A stretch of 41,381 nt of DNA from Bdellovibrionales bacterium (GCA_020850015.1 JADZFF010000147.1:1-41381), one strand, 5' to 3'; counted from the first letter of the stretch, positions 1-7,796 are shown. Notes: a model not told the origin generated them from the letters alone. A program made the numbers and translations.

Positions 1-1026
1 CGGCCGCGGGGGGGGATCTTAACCGGCGCTCTTTTGGCCGCTCTGCTGATCCCAGGCAGGGTCGGAGCCAATCCATCGGGTGAAGGCGTGCAACCCTACA
101 TCGATCTCCTGAAAGAGGAGCAGCTCGCCCCCCTCGAGCCGAGCAAAGGGGGTACGCAGCCGTTCATTGATGCCATTCGCAGGAAAGGGAACCCCGGCGA
201 GGGTGTTGACAGTACGGGCTACTCCGAGGCGATCCGTGAAGATCTTCAAGAGAAGGAAGCCGGCGAGGAGCGGCCCTCAGGGAGCTATTCCGAACGGCTT
301 CGCCGCGGCATGGGGCCCGGCAGAGCTCAGACGGGCGCGATCGACGCGGTTCTGGCTGGGAAATCGGATCTGACGATGAAGCGTGATCTCGAGGGGATCA
401 AGGCCGCCGCCGGGTTCCGGATCGGTACGGTCCTTTCGAGAGACTATGAGGCGAGCGGCGGGATCGCCTCGCGGCCCTTTGACGAAGTGTACGGTGGGGG
501 GTGGAACCTCGATGTCACGGTTTTTTACGAGTTCCAGCCCTTCCATAGCGAGATCTTCGGAAACTTTGGCATTTTTGGTTCGGCAAGCTTCCAGCACTTC
601 AAGGGTACCGGGGTTTTCAGCCTGGATCTGCCTAAGCCTTGGGCGCCGGCCGAAACTTTTGGATCCGAGTCGCGCACGCGCTTCGACTTCGTTTCGTTCC
701 CAGCGTTGATAGGCGTTAACTACCGGATGAACCTCTTCAGGGTGATCCGCCCCTTCGCGATGGTGGCGCCGAGTGCAATCGCATATCTCGAGCGTCGTTC
801 GGATCGAAGCAGCTCACACCGGGGGCTGAGCTTCGGCCTCCATGTTTCTGCCGGCGCCTCTATCCCTTTGGATGGCCTCAGCAAGTCGATGACCTGGGAC
901 CTCTATCAGGACATGGGTGTGAAACACACCTACCTGACCGTCGAGTATGTTCGGCTTACTCCGATCTCAGGTGACGTCAGTTTTCTGGTTTCCGGGATCT
1001 ACAGCGGCCTGACTTTCGAGTTCTGA
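1..1026 (+). CDS. Outer-membrane beta-barrel protein, 5' end cut by window
   Basis: The frame is open from base 1, and the residues before the TTG at 34 already read as a hydrophobic signal-peptide core (ILTGALLAALLIPGRVGA), so the true start lies upstream of the window. The mature N-terminal 100 residues carry short, loosely repeated Tyr/Phe-Ile/Ser-Asp/Glu-x-Ile/Leu-Arg/Lys motifs (QPYIDLL, QPFIDAI, GYSEAI, SYSERL). About 210 residues of alternating aromatic/polar beta-strand pattern follow. The protein ends in ...LTFEF; a terminal Phe is the usual Bam recognition signal of outer-membrane barrels. I recognise no specific family. It ends 14 bp before truA and may be co-transcribed with it. 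Confidence 0.75.
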   Translation, partial: RPRGGILTGALLAALLIPGRVGANPSGEGVQPYIDLLKEEQLAPLEPSKGGTQPFIDAIRRKGNPGEGVDSTGYSEAIREDLQEKEAGEERPSGSYSERLRRGMGPGRAQTGAIDAVLAGKSDLTMKRDLEGIKAAAGFRIGTVLSRDYEASGGIASRPFDEVYGGGWNLDVTVFYEFQPFHSEIFGNFGIFGSASFQHFKGTGVFSLDLPKPWAPAETFGSESRTRFDFVSFPALIGVNYRMNLFRVIRPFAMVAPSAIAYLERRSDRSSSHRGLSFGLHVSAGASIPLDGLSKSMTWDLYQDMGVKHTYLTVEYVRLTPISGDVSFLVSGIYSGLTFEF

Positions 1027-1040
1027 TATAAGGCCTTCCG

Positions 1041-1877
1041 ATGGCCCAATCCTTCGCCGCTCGCGTGTCATACATCGGCACTCAGTATTGCGGCTGGCAA
1101 CATCAGGCGCACACGCACCCTAGGGGGCTGCGTAGCATCCAGGAGATCTTCCAGGAGGTGCTCCTGAAGATGTGCGGTGAGACCCTGATCGTTCACGCTT
1201 CGGGGCGCACGGATGCCGGGGTCCACGCCGTGGCCCAGGTGATCCATTTCAAGCTCAGCCGTCGCCTCTGGGAGCCCGACATCCTGGTGCGTGGCATGAA
1301 CACCATGCTGCCCCCCGACATTCGGGTGCTTCGCGTGGTGGAGGTGCCTGAGAGCTTCCACTCGCAGTTTGACGCCGTGAAGAAACAGTACGGGTACTAC
1401 ATCCTTCAGGGGCACACTGAGCTGCCTCATTTGACCCCTCTGGTGTACTGGAAACGTCGGTTGTTGGACGTAGCGAAGATGGAAGAGGCGGTCGCTGCCC
1501 TTCAGGGGGAGCACGACTTCGCCCCGTTTCAAGCGGCTGATGGGAAGCGCAAGACGACGGTTCGGAAGCTCTATGTCGCGCGCCTGCTCCGGCTCCCTGT
1601 GACCTTTCCAGGGGCTGCCGAAGCTTGGGGTGAAGGTGAGGGTACGGGGCTCCCCGGGTTTCAGCTCCTGAAGGTGGAGCTCGTGGGCTCGGGATTTCTA
1701 AAGCAGATGGTGCGCAGCATCGCTGGCACCCTCCTCGAGATCGGCGACGGCCGGCGACCGGCCAGTGCTTTCAGGGACATCCTCCAGTCGGGGAAACGAA
1801 CGGACGTGGGCGTGACTGCCCCTGCTCGTGGACTCTGGTTGGAGCGCGTGTGGTACCCGGAACCCGTTGACATTTGA
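1041..1877 (+). CDS. truA: tRNA pseudouridine(38-40) synthase TruA
   Basis: A 278-aa protein that isomerises uridines 38-40 in the anticodon arm of many tRNAs. The catalytic motif RTDAGVH lies at residues 56-62 with the nucleophile Asp58. The N-terminal RVSYIGTQYCGWQ and the C-terminal SGFLKQMVRSIAGTLLEIGDG segment are typical of TruA. The length is close to the family norm, with a slightly long insertion around residues 185-205. The ATG at 1041 has AAGG about 8 bp upstream. It lies 27 bp before tig, so the two are probably in one operon. Confidence 0.95.
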   Translation: MAQSFAARVSYIGTQYCGWQHQAHTHPRGLRSIQEIFQEVLLKMCGETLIVHASGRTDAGVHAVAQVIHFKLSRRLWEPDILVRGMNTMLPPDIRVLRVVEVPESFHSQFDAVKKQYGYYILQGHTELPHLTPLVYWKRRLLDVAKMEEAVAALQGEHDFAPFQAADGKRKTTVRKLYVARLLRLPVTFPGAAEAWGEGEGTGLPGFQLLKVELVGSGFLKQMVRSIAGTLLEIGDGRRPASAFRDILQSGKRTDVGVTAPARGLWLERVWYPEPVDI

Positions 1878-1904
1878 GGGGGTCACCCATAGAACCGCTC
1901 CACT

Positions 1905-3218
1905 ATGGAATTCAGCGTTAAAGTTGAGGAAACCTCTAAAATTAAACGGAAACTGACGATCACGGTGCGAGCCGCGAGCGTCGATCTGCAGGTGCAGGAA
2001 CACCTGGCCGAGGCCCAGAAAAAGGCCCGCCTGAAGGGGTTCCGCCCGGGCAAGGTGCCGCTCACCGTGGTGAAGAAATTCTATGGTGAAGACGTCAAGT
2101 ACCGGGCCCTCAACGCTCTCGTGGATGTGAGCTTCCGTGAGGCCGTGACGAAAGAGAATCTTCGCCCCGTGGGGCGCCCCGCGATCGAGAGCGCCTCGCC
2201 CGACAACCGCCTGGTGCTCGAAGAGGGCAAGGATCTCACGTACACGGCCATCGTTGAGGTGCTCCCCGAGGTGAAGGCGAAGGACTACAAGGGCCTCAAG
2301 ATCGAGCGCCCTTCGGCTGACGTGACCGACGAAGATGTGAAGCGCGTTGTTCAGCAGGTCCGCGACACCCATGCCGAAATGATGACGGTCGATGAGGAGC
2401 GCCCCGTGAAGAAGGGCGACTTCGTGGACATGAAATTTGAGGGGGGCGTTGTCACCGCGGAAGGCACCGTGGAGAAGCGGCCCGACATGGGCGGCCAGCG
2501 TGTTCTGGAAGTGGGCGGTGGTGATCTGATCCCCGGCTTCGAAGACCACCTGGTGGGGATGAAGCGCGGCGACAAGAAGACCTTCAGAATCGCTTTCCCG
2601 GCCGACTACCACGCCACCGAGCTCGCCGGAAAAGAGGCGGAGTTCGCGGTTGAGGTCTTCGAGCTGAAAGCCAAAAAACTGCCGGAGCTCAACGAGGAAT
2701 TCGCGAAGGAAGCGGGCTACGACTCGATCGCCGACATGAACACCAAGATTCGCGAGGGCATGGGGCAGCACAAGAAGGAAGAAGCGGATCGCAAGCTGAA
2801 GAGCGACGTGCTCGAGCAGCTGATTGCGAAGAACCCCTTCGACGTTCCTGAGAGCCTCATCCAGGCCCAAGCGCGGCACCTCCTCGAGGAGTTTGTCCGT
2901 GATCTGAAGCGCAGTGGTTTCAGTGAGCAGATGGTGCAACAGGCGCTGACCTCGGAGCTCGACAATCTGCGCAAGCGCGCCGAGAACCAGGTCCGCGCCG
3001 GCCTGCTCCTCGACTCGATCTCCAAGATTGAGAACCTCCACCTGGCCGACGGAGACTACGCTCTCGAGTACGACAAGATGGCCAAGTCGATGAACGTGCC
3101 GGAAAAGGAAATTCGCGACTACTACGAGAAGGATCCGACGCGCAAAGAGAACCTCGAGTTCCGCCTGCGCGAACAGAAGACCCTGAACTTCATCCAGGAG
3201 CACGCCAAGATGAAGTGA
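1905..3218 (+). CDS. tig: Trigger factor (ribosome-associated chaperone, PPIase)
   Basis: A 437-aa chaperone that binds L23 at the ribosomal exit tunnel and holds nascent chains. The ribosome-docking loop GFRPGKVP lies at residues 45-52. An FKBP-type prolyl isomerase domain follows at about 165-245 (GDFVDMKFEG, then LIPGFEDHLVGMKRGDKKTF). The helical C-terminal chaperone arms fill the rest. Length matches the family. The Shine-Dalgarno sequence is weak, which fits coupling to truA upstream. It is followed by a strong intrinsic terminator and is not linked here to clpP/clpX, its frequent neighbours. Confidence 0.96.
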   Translation: MEFSVKVEETSKIKRKLTITVRAASVDLQVQEHLAEAQKKARLKGFRPGKVPLTVVKKFYGEDVKYRALNALVDVSFREAVTKENLRPVGRPAIESASPDNRLVLEEGKDLTYTAIVEVLPEVKAKDYKGLKIERPSADVTDEDVKRVVQQVRDTHAEMMTVDEERPVKKGDFVDMKFEGGVVTAEGTVEKRPDMGGQRVLEVGGGDLIPGFEDHLVGMKRGDKKTFRIAFPADYHATELAGKEAEFAVEVFELKAKKLPELNEEFAKEAGYDSIADMNTKIREGMGQHKKEEADRKLKSDVLEQLIAKNPFDVPESLIQAQARHLLEEFVRDLKRSGFSEQMVQQALTSELDNLRKRAENQVRAGLLLDSISKIENLHLADGDYALEYDKMAKSMNVPEKEIRDYYEKDPTRKENLEFRLREQKTLNFIQEHAKMK

Positions 3219-3270
3219 TCGGGCGGCGGATCTCATGGGATCCCTGACAGCGATTTGACTCCAAAATTCA

Positions 3271-3310
3271 AAGGGCCGACCCTCTCACGAGGATCGGCCC
3301 TTTTCTTTTC
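3271..3310 (+). terminator. Intrinsic terminator after tig
   Basis: A perfect 9-bp stem (AAGGGCCGA, 3271-3279, with TCGGCCCTT, 3294-3302) is continued after one mismatch by CCTC/GAGG closing a TCAC loop. It is followed by TTTTCTTTTC. The U-tract is on the plus strand, so it terminates the truA-tig transcript; on the minus strand the tail is weaker. Confidence 0.9.
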
Positions 3311-3313
3311 GTT

Positions 3314-3336
3314 GATCGGTCGCCGGGCGACCGATC
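3314..3336. promoter_or_regulatory. parS-like palindrome, 1-bp-centre variant
   Basis: Two perfect 11-nt arms, GATCGGTCGCC and its reverse complement, flank a single G at 3325. The core is the same GGTCGCC...GGCGACC found four times around parA, but with a 1-bp instead of 2-bp centre and with longer arms. It starts 7 bp beyond the parB stop. No U-tract follows on either strand, so it is not a simple terminator. A role as a ParB site is inferred. Confidence 0.55.
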
Positions 3337-3342
3337 AGAGGA

Positions 3343-4299
3343 TCAGGCCTGTGGCGTCGAGCTCGGGCTCGCCTTCAGGTGCTTAGACTCGCTCTCGTCG
3401 ATCAACCGCATCAGCGCGTCGATGTAGGAGCGTAGCTTCTCCGCGCCCTCTCCGGCCTTCCAGCGGAACCCGGGAACGCGAAGCCCCTTCTCGTCGCATT
3501 CGTAGGCAAACGCCGGGATTTCACGTTTCGAGATAGCCTTCTTCTCGGCGTCTCCACCCGTGGCCTCATCTCCGGCTTTTGCAAGCTGCTCCGCGATCTT
3601 CGAATCCGGCAGCAAGGTTTCCTCCTGCCCGACGGCCGCGGCGATGATGGCCGAATGCTGCTCGGGCGGAAGAGTGAGGAGCTTCCTGAGCAGGGCCCGG
3701 TTTTTGAGACCCACCTTCATGAGCTCGGCCTTCGTGGCATCAGGAAGGCGCGTGAACCCGATGCACTCGGTAACCCTCGACTTGGGTTTGCCGAAGGCCT
3801 TCGAGATAGCTTCGTAGCTCGTGTAGGCCTTGGCCTCCAGCAGAGATACGTAGCCTTCGCCCTCTTCCAAGGGGTGAAGGTCGACGCGGTCGAGGTTCTC
3901 GCGAAGAGCGATTTCGTGCGTGGCCTTGTCGTCCGTCGTGAGCACGCGTGCCGGAATGCGCTCCATCCCAGCCAATCGGCTTGCCCGGAGGCGCCGTTCG
4001 CCGGCGATGACCTTGTAACCGTCGCCATCCTGAACCACCAGAATCGGCTGCAACACGCCGTGTTCCTTGATGGAGTGAGACAGTGCCTGGATCTCCTCGT
4101 CATCGAAGTGCGAGCGCACTTGAAGCTCGGAGGCCTGGATCTTGTCCGTTGGGATGAAGTTCACCAGAAAGGTGGTGAGGTTCTTCAGATTGGAGTGCGT
4201 GGAGTTGGCGGTCACCCGAGCCGTGGAGTACAGCTGCTTCAGGTAGCCACTGCCCTGGCGAGTCTTGGCCACTTTTTTCTCTTCTCGTTTTTCTTCCAT
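3343..4299 (-). CDS. parB: ParB-family partition protein
   Basis: A 318-aa CTP-switch DNA-segregation protein. The start is the ATG at 4299, with AAGGAAAGG upstream; a longer open frame to 4413 runs into parA and lacks a ribosome-binding site. The nuclease-like N-terminal domain has HSIKEHGVLQPILV and the GERRLRAS motif used in CTP binding, followed by ENLDRVDLHPLEEGEGY. A helix-turn-helix domain follows (SYEAISKAFGKPKSRVTECI), then a C-terminal region likely to dimerise. The basic extreme N-terminus is where ParBs usually contact ParA. It lies 41 bp downstream of parA in one operon. DNA specificity is probably not the classical parS, since no such site is visible but a different palindrome is repeated nearby. 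Confidence 0.9.
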   Translation of the reverse strand: MEEKREEKKVAKTRQGSGYLKQLYSTARVTANSTHSNLKNLTTFLVNFIPTDKIQASELQVRSHFDDEEIQALSHSIKEHGVLQPILVVQDGDGYKVIAGERRLRASRLAGMERIPARVLTTDDKATHEIALRENLDRVDLHPLEEGEGYVSLLEAKAYTSYEAISKAFGKPKSRVTECIGFTRLPDATKAELMKVGLKNRALLRKLLTLPPEQHSAIIAAAVGQEETLLPDSKIAEQLAKAGDEATGGDAEKKAISKREIPAFAYECDEKGLRVPGFRWKAGEGAEKLRSYIDALMRLIDESESKHLKASPSSTPQA

Positions 4300-4340
4300 G
4301 ATTCTTTCCCTTTCCTTGGGTGTTCGAGCCGAATGTCGGA

Positions 4341-5483
4341 TCAGGTGTAAATGAGCTCTTCGGTCAGCGCGTCGATATCCATCGCCGCCTGCCCTTTCGA
4401 GCTCACTTCCCAAACCGTGGAGCGTCGTTTGGTGGCCTCATTGAGGTCTGCGCTCCGATTCACCACCGCCTTCGTGCAGAAGTCGCCGAACTGGCCCTGG
4501 AGCTCGCCCAGGACTTCCTGGGAAATCACCTCACGGGCGTCGTACATGTTCGGAATGATCTTCACGTCGAGCTGCCGACGGAACTCGCGCTTCATGCCTT
4601 CGATGGTGGCCATGACGAGCGACATCCCGTGGAAGGAAAGAGGGTTCGTGGCGCATACGACGTTCACCGCTTGGGCCGCCACGAGCATCGAGCTGTTCAA
4701 TATCGAGGCTGCGGGGTTCGTGTCGGCGATGATGAGGTCGTAGTGCGGGGCCACCTTCTCCAGCGCCTCAGAGAGTCGGTACTCCCTGCGGGGCTTCTGG
4801 TTCAGCGGGATCTCGATGTTGCAGAGGCCCAGGTTGGCTGGAAGAAGATCAAGACCCGGGGCTACCGAGATAATCGCCTGTTCAATGGGGAGATCGTTGA
4901 TCAGGACGTCGTACACGGTGGGAAGCTCATGCCCTTCCAGGACGTCGAGGTTCACTGTGAGGTGCCCCTGCCCGTCGAGATCGACGGCCAGCACACGAAG
5001 GCCCATCATCGAGGCGCGCATCACGAACTGAGCCGTGAGGGTAGATTTTCCGGTGCCGCCCTTCACGTTGTAGAACATCTGGATCTTGTTCTTTGGGGTG
5101 CCGAAGTCGTAAGCGGTCGCCGCGGCGACCAGAGCGTCCGCGGGGGTCATTTCACGACGAAGGCTTTCCACCGCCATCGGGGTGCCCGCGGCCTCCGCGC
5201 CGTCACCCATCGTGGGCGTGGCGGAGGGAGTTTCAGACGTGGGCGCCGCTTCAGACTGGTCGCCGCGGCGACCGATCTGCCCGCTCTCGACCAACTGCCG
5301 AATCGAGCGGAAGTAGTTCTGCGCGGCCTCGAGCGGAATCATCTTTCGGTCGACGTTGCCCACGCGTTGGCGCGCCGTTGAAAGCACGCCTGAGTCTTCG
5401 AGTAGTGGGATGATGTTCCGGTCGATTCGCGCCAGCCGGGCGAACTCGGCAGGTGTGAATGTTACCTGTTGAAAGCTAGACAT
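4341..5483 (-). CDS. parA: ParA-family partition ATPase with N-terminal HTH (type Ia-like)
   Basis: A 380-aa Walker-type ATPase that moves ParB-DNA complexes over the nucleoid. Residues 1-70 form a winged-helix/MerR-like region (FTPAEFARLARIDRNIIPLLEDSG...). A Gly/Pro/Ala-rich linker runs to about 125. The ATPase follows: deviant Walker A KGGTGKST (141-148), DLDGQGHLT (168-176, usually DxDPQ) and Walker B YDLIIADTNPA (248-258). The N-terminal HTH is typical of plasmid P1/F-type ParA, which represses its own promoter; short chromosomal ParAs lack it. AAGGAGGG precedes the ATG at 5483. Two copies of the 16-bp palindrome lie inside this gene, in two different reading frames. Confidence 0.9.
   Translation of the reverse strand: MSSFQQVTFTPAEFARLARIDRNIIPLLEDSGVLSTARQRVGNVDRKMIPLEAAQNYFRSIRQLVESGQIGRRGDQSEAAPTSETPSATPTMGDGAEAAGTPMAVESLRREMTPADALVAAATAYDFGTPKNKIQMFYNVKGGTGKSTLTAQFVMRASMMGLRVLAVDLDGQGHLTVNLDVLEGHELPTVYDVLINDLPIEQAIISVAPGLDLLPANLGLCNIEIPLNQKPRREYRLSEALEKVAPHYDLIIADTNPAASILNSSMLVAAQAVNVVCATNPLSFHGMSLVMATIEGMKREFRRQLDVKIIPNMYDAREVISQEVLGELQGQFGDFCTKAVVNRSADLNEATKRRSTVWEVSSKGQAAMDIDALTEELIYT
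5115..5130. promoter_or_regulatory. parS-like site A (inside parA)
   Basis: The perfect 16-bp palindrome GGTCGCCGCGGCGACC. On the parA strand it is read as x-GTC-GCC-GCG-GCG-ACC (VAAAT). Candidate ParB or ParA-HTH binding site. Confidence 0.6.
5258..5273. promoter_or_regulatory. parS-like site B (inside parA)
   Basis: The identical 16-bp palindrome, followed by GATC on the plus strand. On the parA strand it is read as GGT-CGC-CGC-GGC-GAC (GRRGD), a different frame from site A, so the shared string reflects DNA-level rather than protein-level constraint. Confidence 0.6.
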
Positions 5484-5534
5484 GGGTAAGTCCCTCCTTG
5501 GGTCTTGGGTGTCAGTCCGTTGTTCCCGAATGAA

Positions 5535-5562
5535 ATTCTATTTCGATAGTGGAGGGGCGCAA
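5535..5562 (-). promoter_or_regulatory. Putative sigma70 promoter of parAB
   Basis: On the minus strand a -35 like TTGCGC (5562-5557) and a -10 TAGAAT (5540-5535) are separated by 16 bp, about 50 bp upstream of the parA ATG. Palindrome site C lies 17 bp upstream of the -35. The -10 is good and the -35 weak. Confidence 0.4.
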
Positions 5563-5579
5563 GGACTAATCCGCAAAAT

Positions 5580-5595
5580 GGTCGCCGCGGCGACC
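5580..5595. promoter_or_regulatory. parS-like site C (upstream of parA promoter)
   Basis: The perfect 16-bp palindrome GGTCGCCGCGGCGACC in the 149-bp gap between parA and the upstream exported protein gene, followed by GATT. Being intergenic, it is the clearest regulatory or centromere candidate of the set. Confidence 0.65.
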
Positions 5596-5632
5596 GATTT
5601 CTGCGGTGGAGCCTGCAAGGCCGAACTCAGTC

Positions 5633-6568
5633 CTACTGAAGGAAGAAGAAGCGACCGGCCTCGTTGCCGATCAAGTAACGATCTCCAGCGATCGCGATGA
5701 GAGCTTCGGCCTGGCCCCAGTGCCCTGTCGTGACGAGGGCGGTGTCGCGAGCTGTCGACGCGCAGGCAACGCACTCCCAAAGTCCGCCGTAGGTCAGAAA
5801 GTAGACCCGCCCTTCGGGCGACACCGACGCGTCGGTCACGGGGCCGATTGCCTGAGGGAGAGTGCCCTCCGCGCGCGTCGTCTGCGAGAGGGCAGCGTGG
5901 GGCGCGATCAATGCAGACACCACTCGGGCGCGTCCGCTGTAGCGTTTCTGAACAAGGTAGGCGCGGTCACCCTCCATGAAGGCTCCCTCGACGTCCATCG
6001 GCCCCGAAGGGTATCGAAGCTTCAAGGTACGAACTCGCTCCAAGCGTTCCGATGGTGCCCCCAAGTCTCGGGGCCGAATTTCGTGGAGTTCCACGTGCTC
6101 GCGTTCACTCCGATTGTCGCCCACGTCCATTACCCAGAGGTCGCCATCGCGATCGATGAGCAGGGCCTCCCAGTCTCGGAGGGTGGCATCGAGCGGAATC
6201 GCCCGCGTGGCCCACTTCCCATCCAATGGAGTGACCCCGAGCTGAGCGGGTGCGTCGTCTCCGAGTGTCCAAATCACGCCCCGTGCGGAATCGAGGAAGG
6301 CACCCGAGAGTTCTCGAATGGGAGGTTGAACCTCAAAAGCGGTGTATTCGGAGGGGATCCACCCCCCTCCGACGAGGAAGTCGGTAAACAATTCCGGGAA
6401 CCATCCACGGTCGACGTTTGAAGCATTCGCCGTCAGACCCAGCGAGTCGGCCATGCAAGGAGCCGCAACGGTCGCCACGGCGACCGAAATCAGCGCCCAA
6501 GTGTTCCAGCCCCCGATCAGACGGAAAACCCTGGAGCTAACCTGGCAGCGATCCTGCGCCACGGACAT
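5633..6568 (-). CDS. Exported propeller-like protein of unknown function
   Basis: 311 aa with an N-terminal export signal (WALISVAVATVAAPCMA). Repeated short beta-rich units follow: GVIWTLGDDAP, DWEALLIDRDGDLWVMDVGDN, GPMDVEGAFMEGDRAYLVQK, ASVSPEGRVYFLTYGGLWE and GQAEALIAIAGDRYLIGNEAG. The DWEAL...D.GDLWV.DVGDN block with later D.EG and AEAL echoes is the pattern of beta-propeller or esterase-like-phytase-type proteins, but I cannot assign a substrate. RBS AAGGGG precedes the ATG. It starts 4 bp after the ferritin-like gene stop, so the two are co-transcribed. Palindrome site D lies in its signal-peptide coding region. Confidence 0.7.
   Translation of the reverse strand: MSVAQDRCQVSSRVFRLIGGWNTWALISVAVATVAAPCMADSLGLTANASNVDRGWFPELFTDFLVGGGWIPSEYTAFEVQPPIRELSGAFLDSARGVIWTLGDDAPAQLGVTPLDGKWATRAIPLDATLRDWEALLIDRDGDLWVMDVGDNRSEREHVELHEIRPRDLGAPSERLERVRTLKLRYPSGPMDVEGAFMEGDRAYLVQKRYSGRARVVSALIAPHAALSQTTRAEGTLPQAIGPVTDASVSPEGRVYFLTYGGLWECVACASTARDTALVTTGHWGQAEALIAIAGDRYLIGNEAGRFFFLQ
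6470..6485. promoter_or_regulatory. parS-like site D (near-perfect)
   Basis: GGTCGCCACGGCGACC: the 7-bp arms are perfect and only the central pair differs (AC for GC). It is followed by GAAA. It lies in the 5' part of the exported protein gene about 990 bp upstream of the parA start. Confidence 0.5.
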
Positions 6569-6572
6569 TTGC

Positions 6573-7025
6573 TCACCCCTTGTTCGGGTCGCGCATCATC
6601 TTGTGGACTTCGTCGATGTGGTCCTGTTCCTCGAGAACCTTGCCACGAGCGAATTCCTCGAGCGCCATGTCGCCCGCTGCCTCGGAGAGCTTTGCCAGCT
6701 TGGTATAGAGAGCGAGGCCGTCCTTCTCGAAAGCGAGGCTTTCCTCAAGCATGCGGCCAATGGAGTGCACGTTCGATTCATCGACCGAGTTCGACACGAG
6801 CGGAGGGTGGCCGCCGTAAGAAGTGATTTTTTCTCCGGCCTCAATGGCGTGAGTCTTTGACTCGTCTGCCTGTCCGCGGAACCAGCCCTGTATGGGGATC
6901 CTATGGTGGCCCATCACCATAAAGGAGTAATGGAGGTACCGGAGGATACCGGCCATTTCCGCAATGAAGATCCTATTCAGACACTCCATGATTTCTGGGG
7001 TCGTGGTGCGGCTGTGCTGTTGCAT
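6573..7025 (-). CDS. Bacterioferritin-like (ferritin-superfamily) protein
   Basis: 150 aa, all-helical, of ferritin-like fold. A first helix with a carboxylate ligand (RIFIAEMAGILRYLHYSF), a second helix with E-S-K-T-H-A-I-E-A-G-E-K, and a last helix with EEFARGKVLEEQDHIDEVHKMM give the E...ExxH / E...ExxH di-iron pattern. Length fits bacterioferritin, but the usual haem-ligand region differs, so it may be a haem-free relative. Likely role: iron storage or peroxide detoxification in the cytoplasm. It is the first gene of a pair with the propeller-like gene. The ribosome-binding site is weak. Confidence 0.75.
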   Translation of the reverse strand: MQQHSRTTTPEIMECLNRIFIAEMAGILRYLHYSFMVMGHHRIPIQGWFRGQADESKTHAIEAGEKITSYGGHPPLVSNSVDESNVHSIGRMLEESLAFEKDGLALYTKLAKLSEAAGDMALEEFARGKVLEEQDHIDEVHKMMRDPNKG

Positions 7026-7075
7026 GGGTTATGGCTCTGGTCGAAATCCGTATGATGTCGGGGGGGCGAAATAGA

Positions 7076-7151
7076 TGGTGGCCAGGGACGGAATCGAACC
7101 GCCGACACGCGCATTTTCAATGCGCTGCTCTACCGACTGAGCTACCTGGCC
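7076..7151 (-). tRNA. tRNA-Phe (GAA)
   Basis: A complete cloverleaf on the minus strand. The acceptor arms are GGCCAGG and CCTGGCC, the anticodon loop is TTGAAAA (anticodon GAA) on a GCGCA/TGCGC stem, and the T-arm contains GTTCGATTC. CCA is encoded. 76 nt. Confidence 0.97.
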
Positions 7152-7229
7152 ACGCGTCGACAGGATTCGTTGCTAAGCGATTCCCCTTTGAAAGGCAAGG
7201 GGAAGGGGCCCCGAGTCCAGGGGACGAGG

Positions 7230-7796
7230 TTAGCGTTTGTTCGAAGGTGGCGCGCTTGCCGCGTCCAGTTGCCGCAACAGGTGAGCAAGCTCGGCGGTCG
7301 TGTGATTTCGGTAATCGTAGGCACGACCATGTCGCGACATCAGTTGCGCGACAATCTGGAGGCGTCCCAAGAGCGAGCGGACCTGGTCGGAGGGAACGGC
7401 GTCGAAGCGACCCTTCTCGCGGGGGTCGTCGACGGTGCAGGAGGAACCCGCCAGCAAGTCCGTGCCCTCGGCCTGGTCTTCGGCGAGGCTCACCTGAATC
7501 CGGCGAAGCTCGCCGTGCAGGCGGCGGTTTTCGCGTTCAAGCAACGTGACCTTGGAAGGGCCAGGCTCTGCCGTGTGGGAGGGTTTTGCCCTGGGGGGGG
7601 GCTCCTGATGTGCCAGAGGCGCCCCAGCGGGCGGCGTGGGTGTGGAGACGGCCTGTGGGGACTTTCCCAGCCCTTCGACCACGGGCGTCGCCTCCGGCGA
7701 GCTATCAATCCCCGAATAAACCTCAGGGGCGGCGTGCGCGGGGGCAGCCGCCAGGCTCAAGAAAGAGATGAAAACTGAAAAGACTCCGGGGACCAT
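7230..7796 (-). CDS. Periplasmic Pro-rich coiled-coil protein, unknown
   Basis: I choose the ATG at 7796 (188 aa) because it begins directly with a signal peptide (VPGVFSVFISFLSLAAAPAHA). An upstream extension in frame to 7931 would overlap the groES promoter and encodes an implausible basic leader. After the signal come a Pro/Ala-rich linker of about 50 residues, a short coiled coil (VTLLERENRRLHGELRRIQ), and a helical C-terminal part with one Cys and repeated LLGRL/LLRQL heptads. No family is recognised. It is transcribed divergently from groES. Confidence 0.6.
   Translation of the reverse strand: MVPGVFSVFISFLSLAAAPAHAAPEVYSGIDSSPEATPVVEGLGKSPQAVSTPTPPAGAPLAHQEPPPRAKPSHTAEPGPSKVTLLERENRRLHGELRRIQVSLAEDQAEGTDLLAGSSCTVDDPREKGRFDAVPSDQVRSLLGRLQIVAQLMSRHGRAYDYRNHTTAELAHLLRQLDAASAPPSNKR

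Noticed and set aside
1698-3236. 512-aa reverse-strand open frame opposite tig
   Set aside because: It is antisense to the well-conserved trigger factor; long open frames arise here from GC-rich codon use. No ribosome-binding site or recognisable domain.
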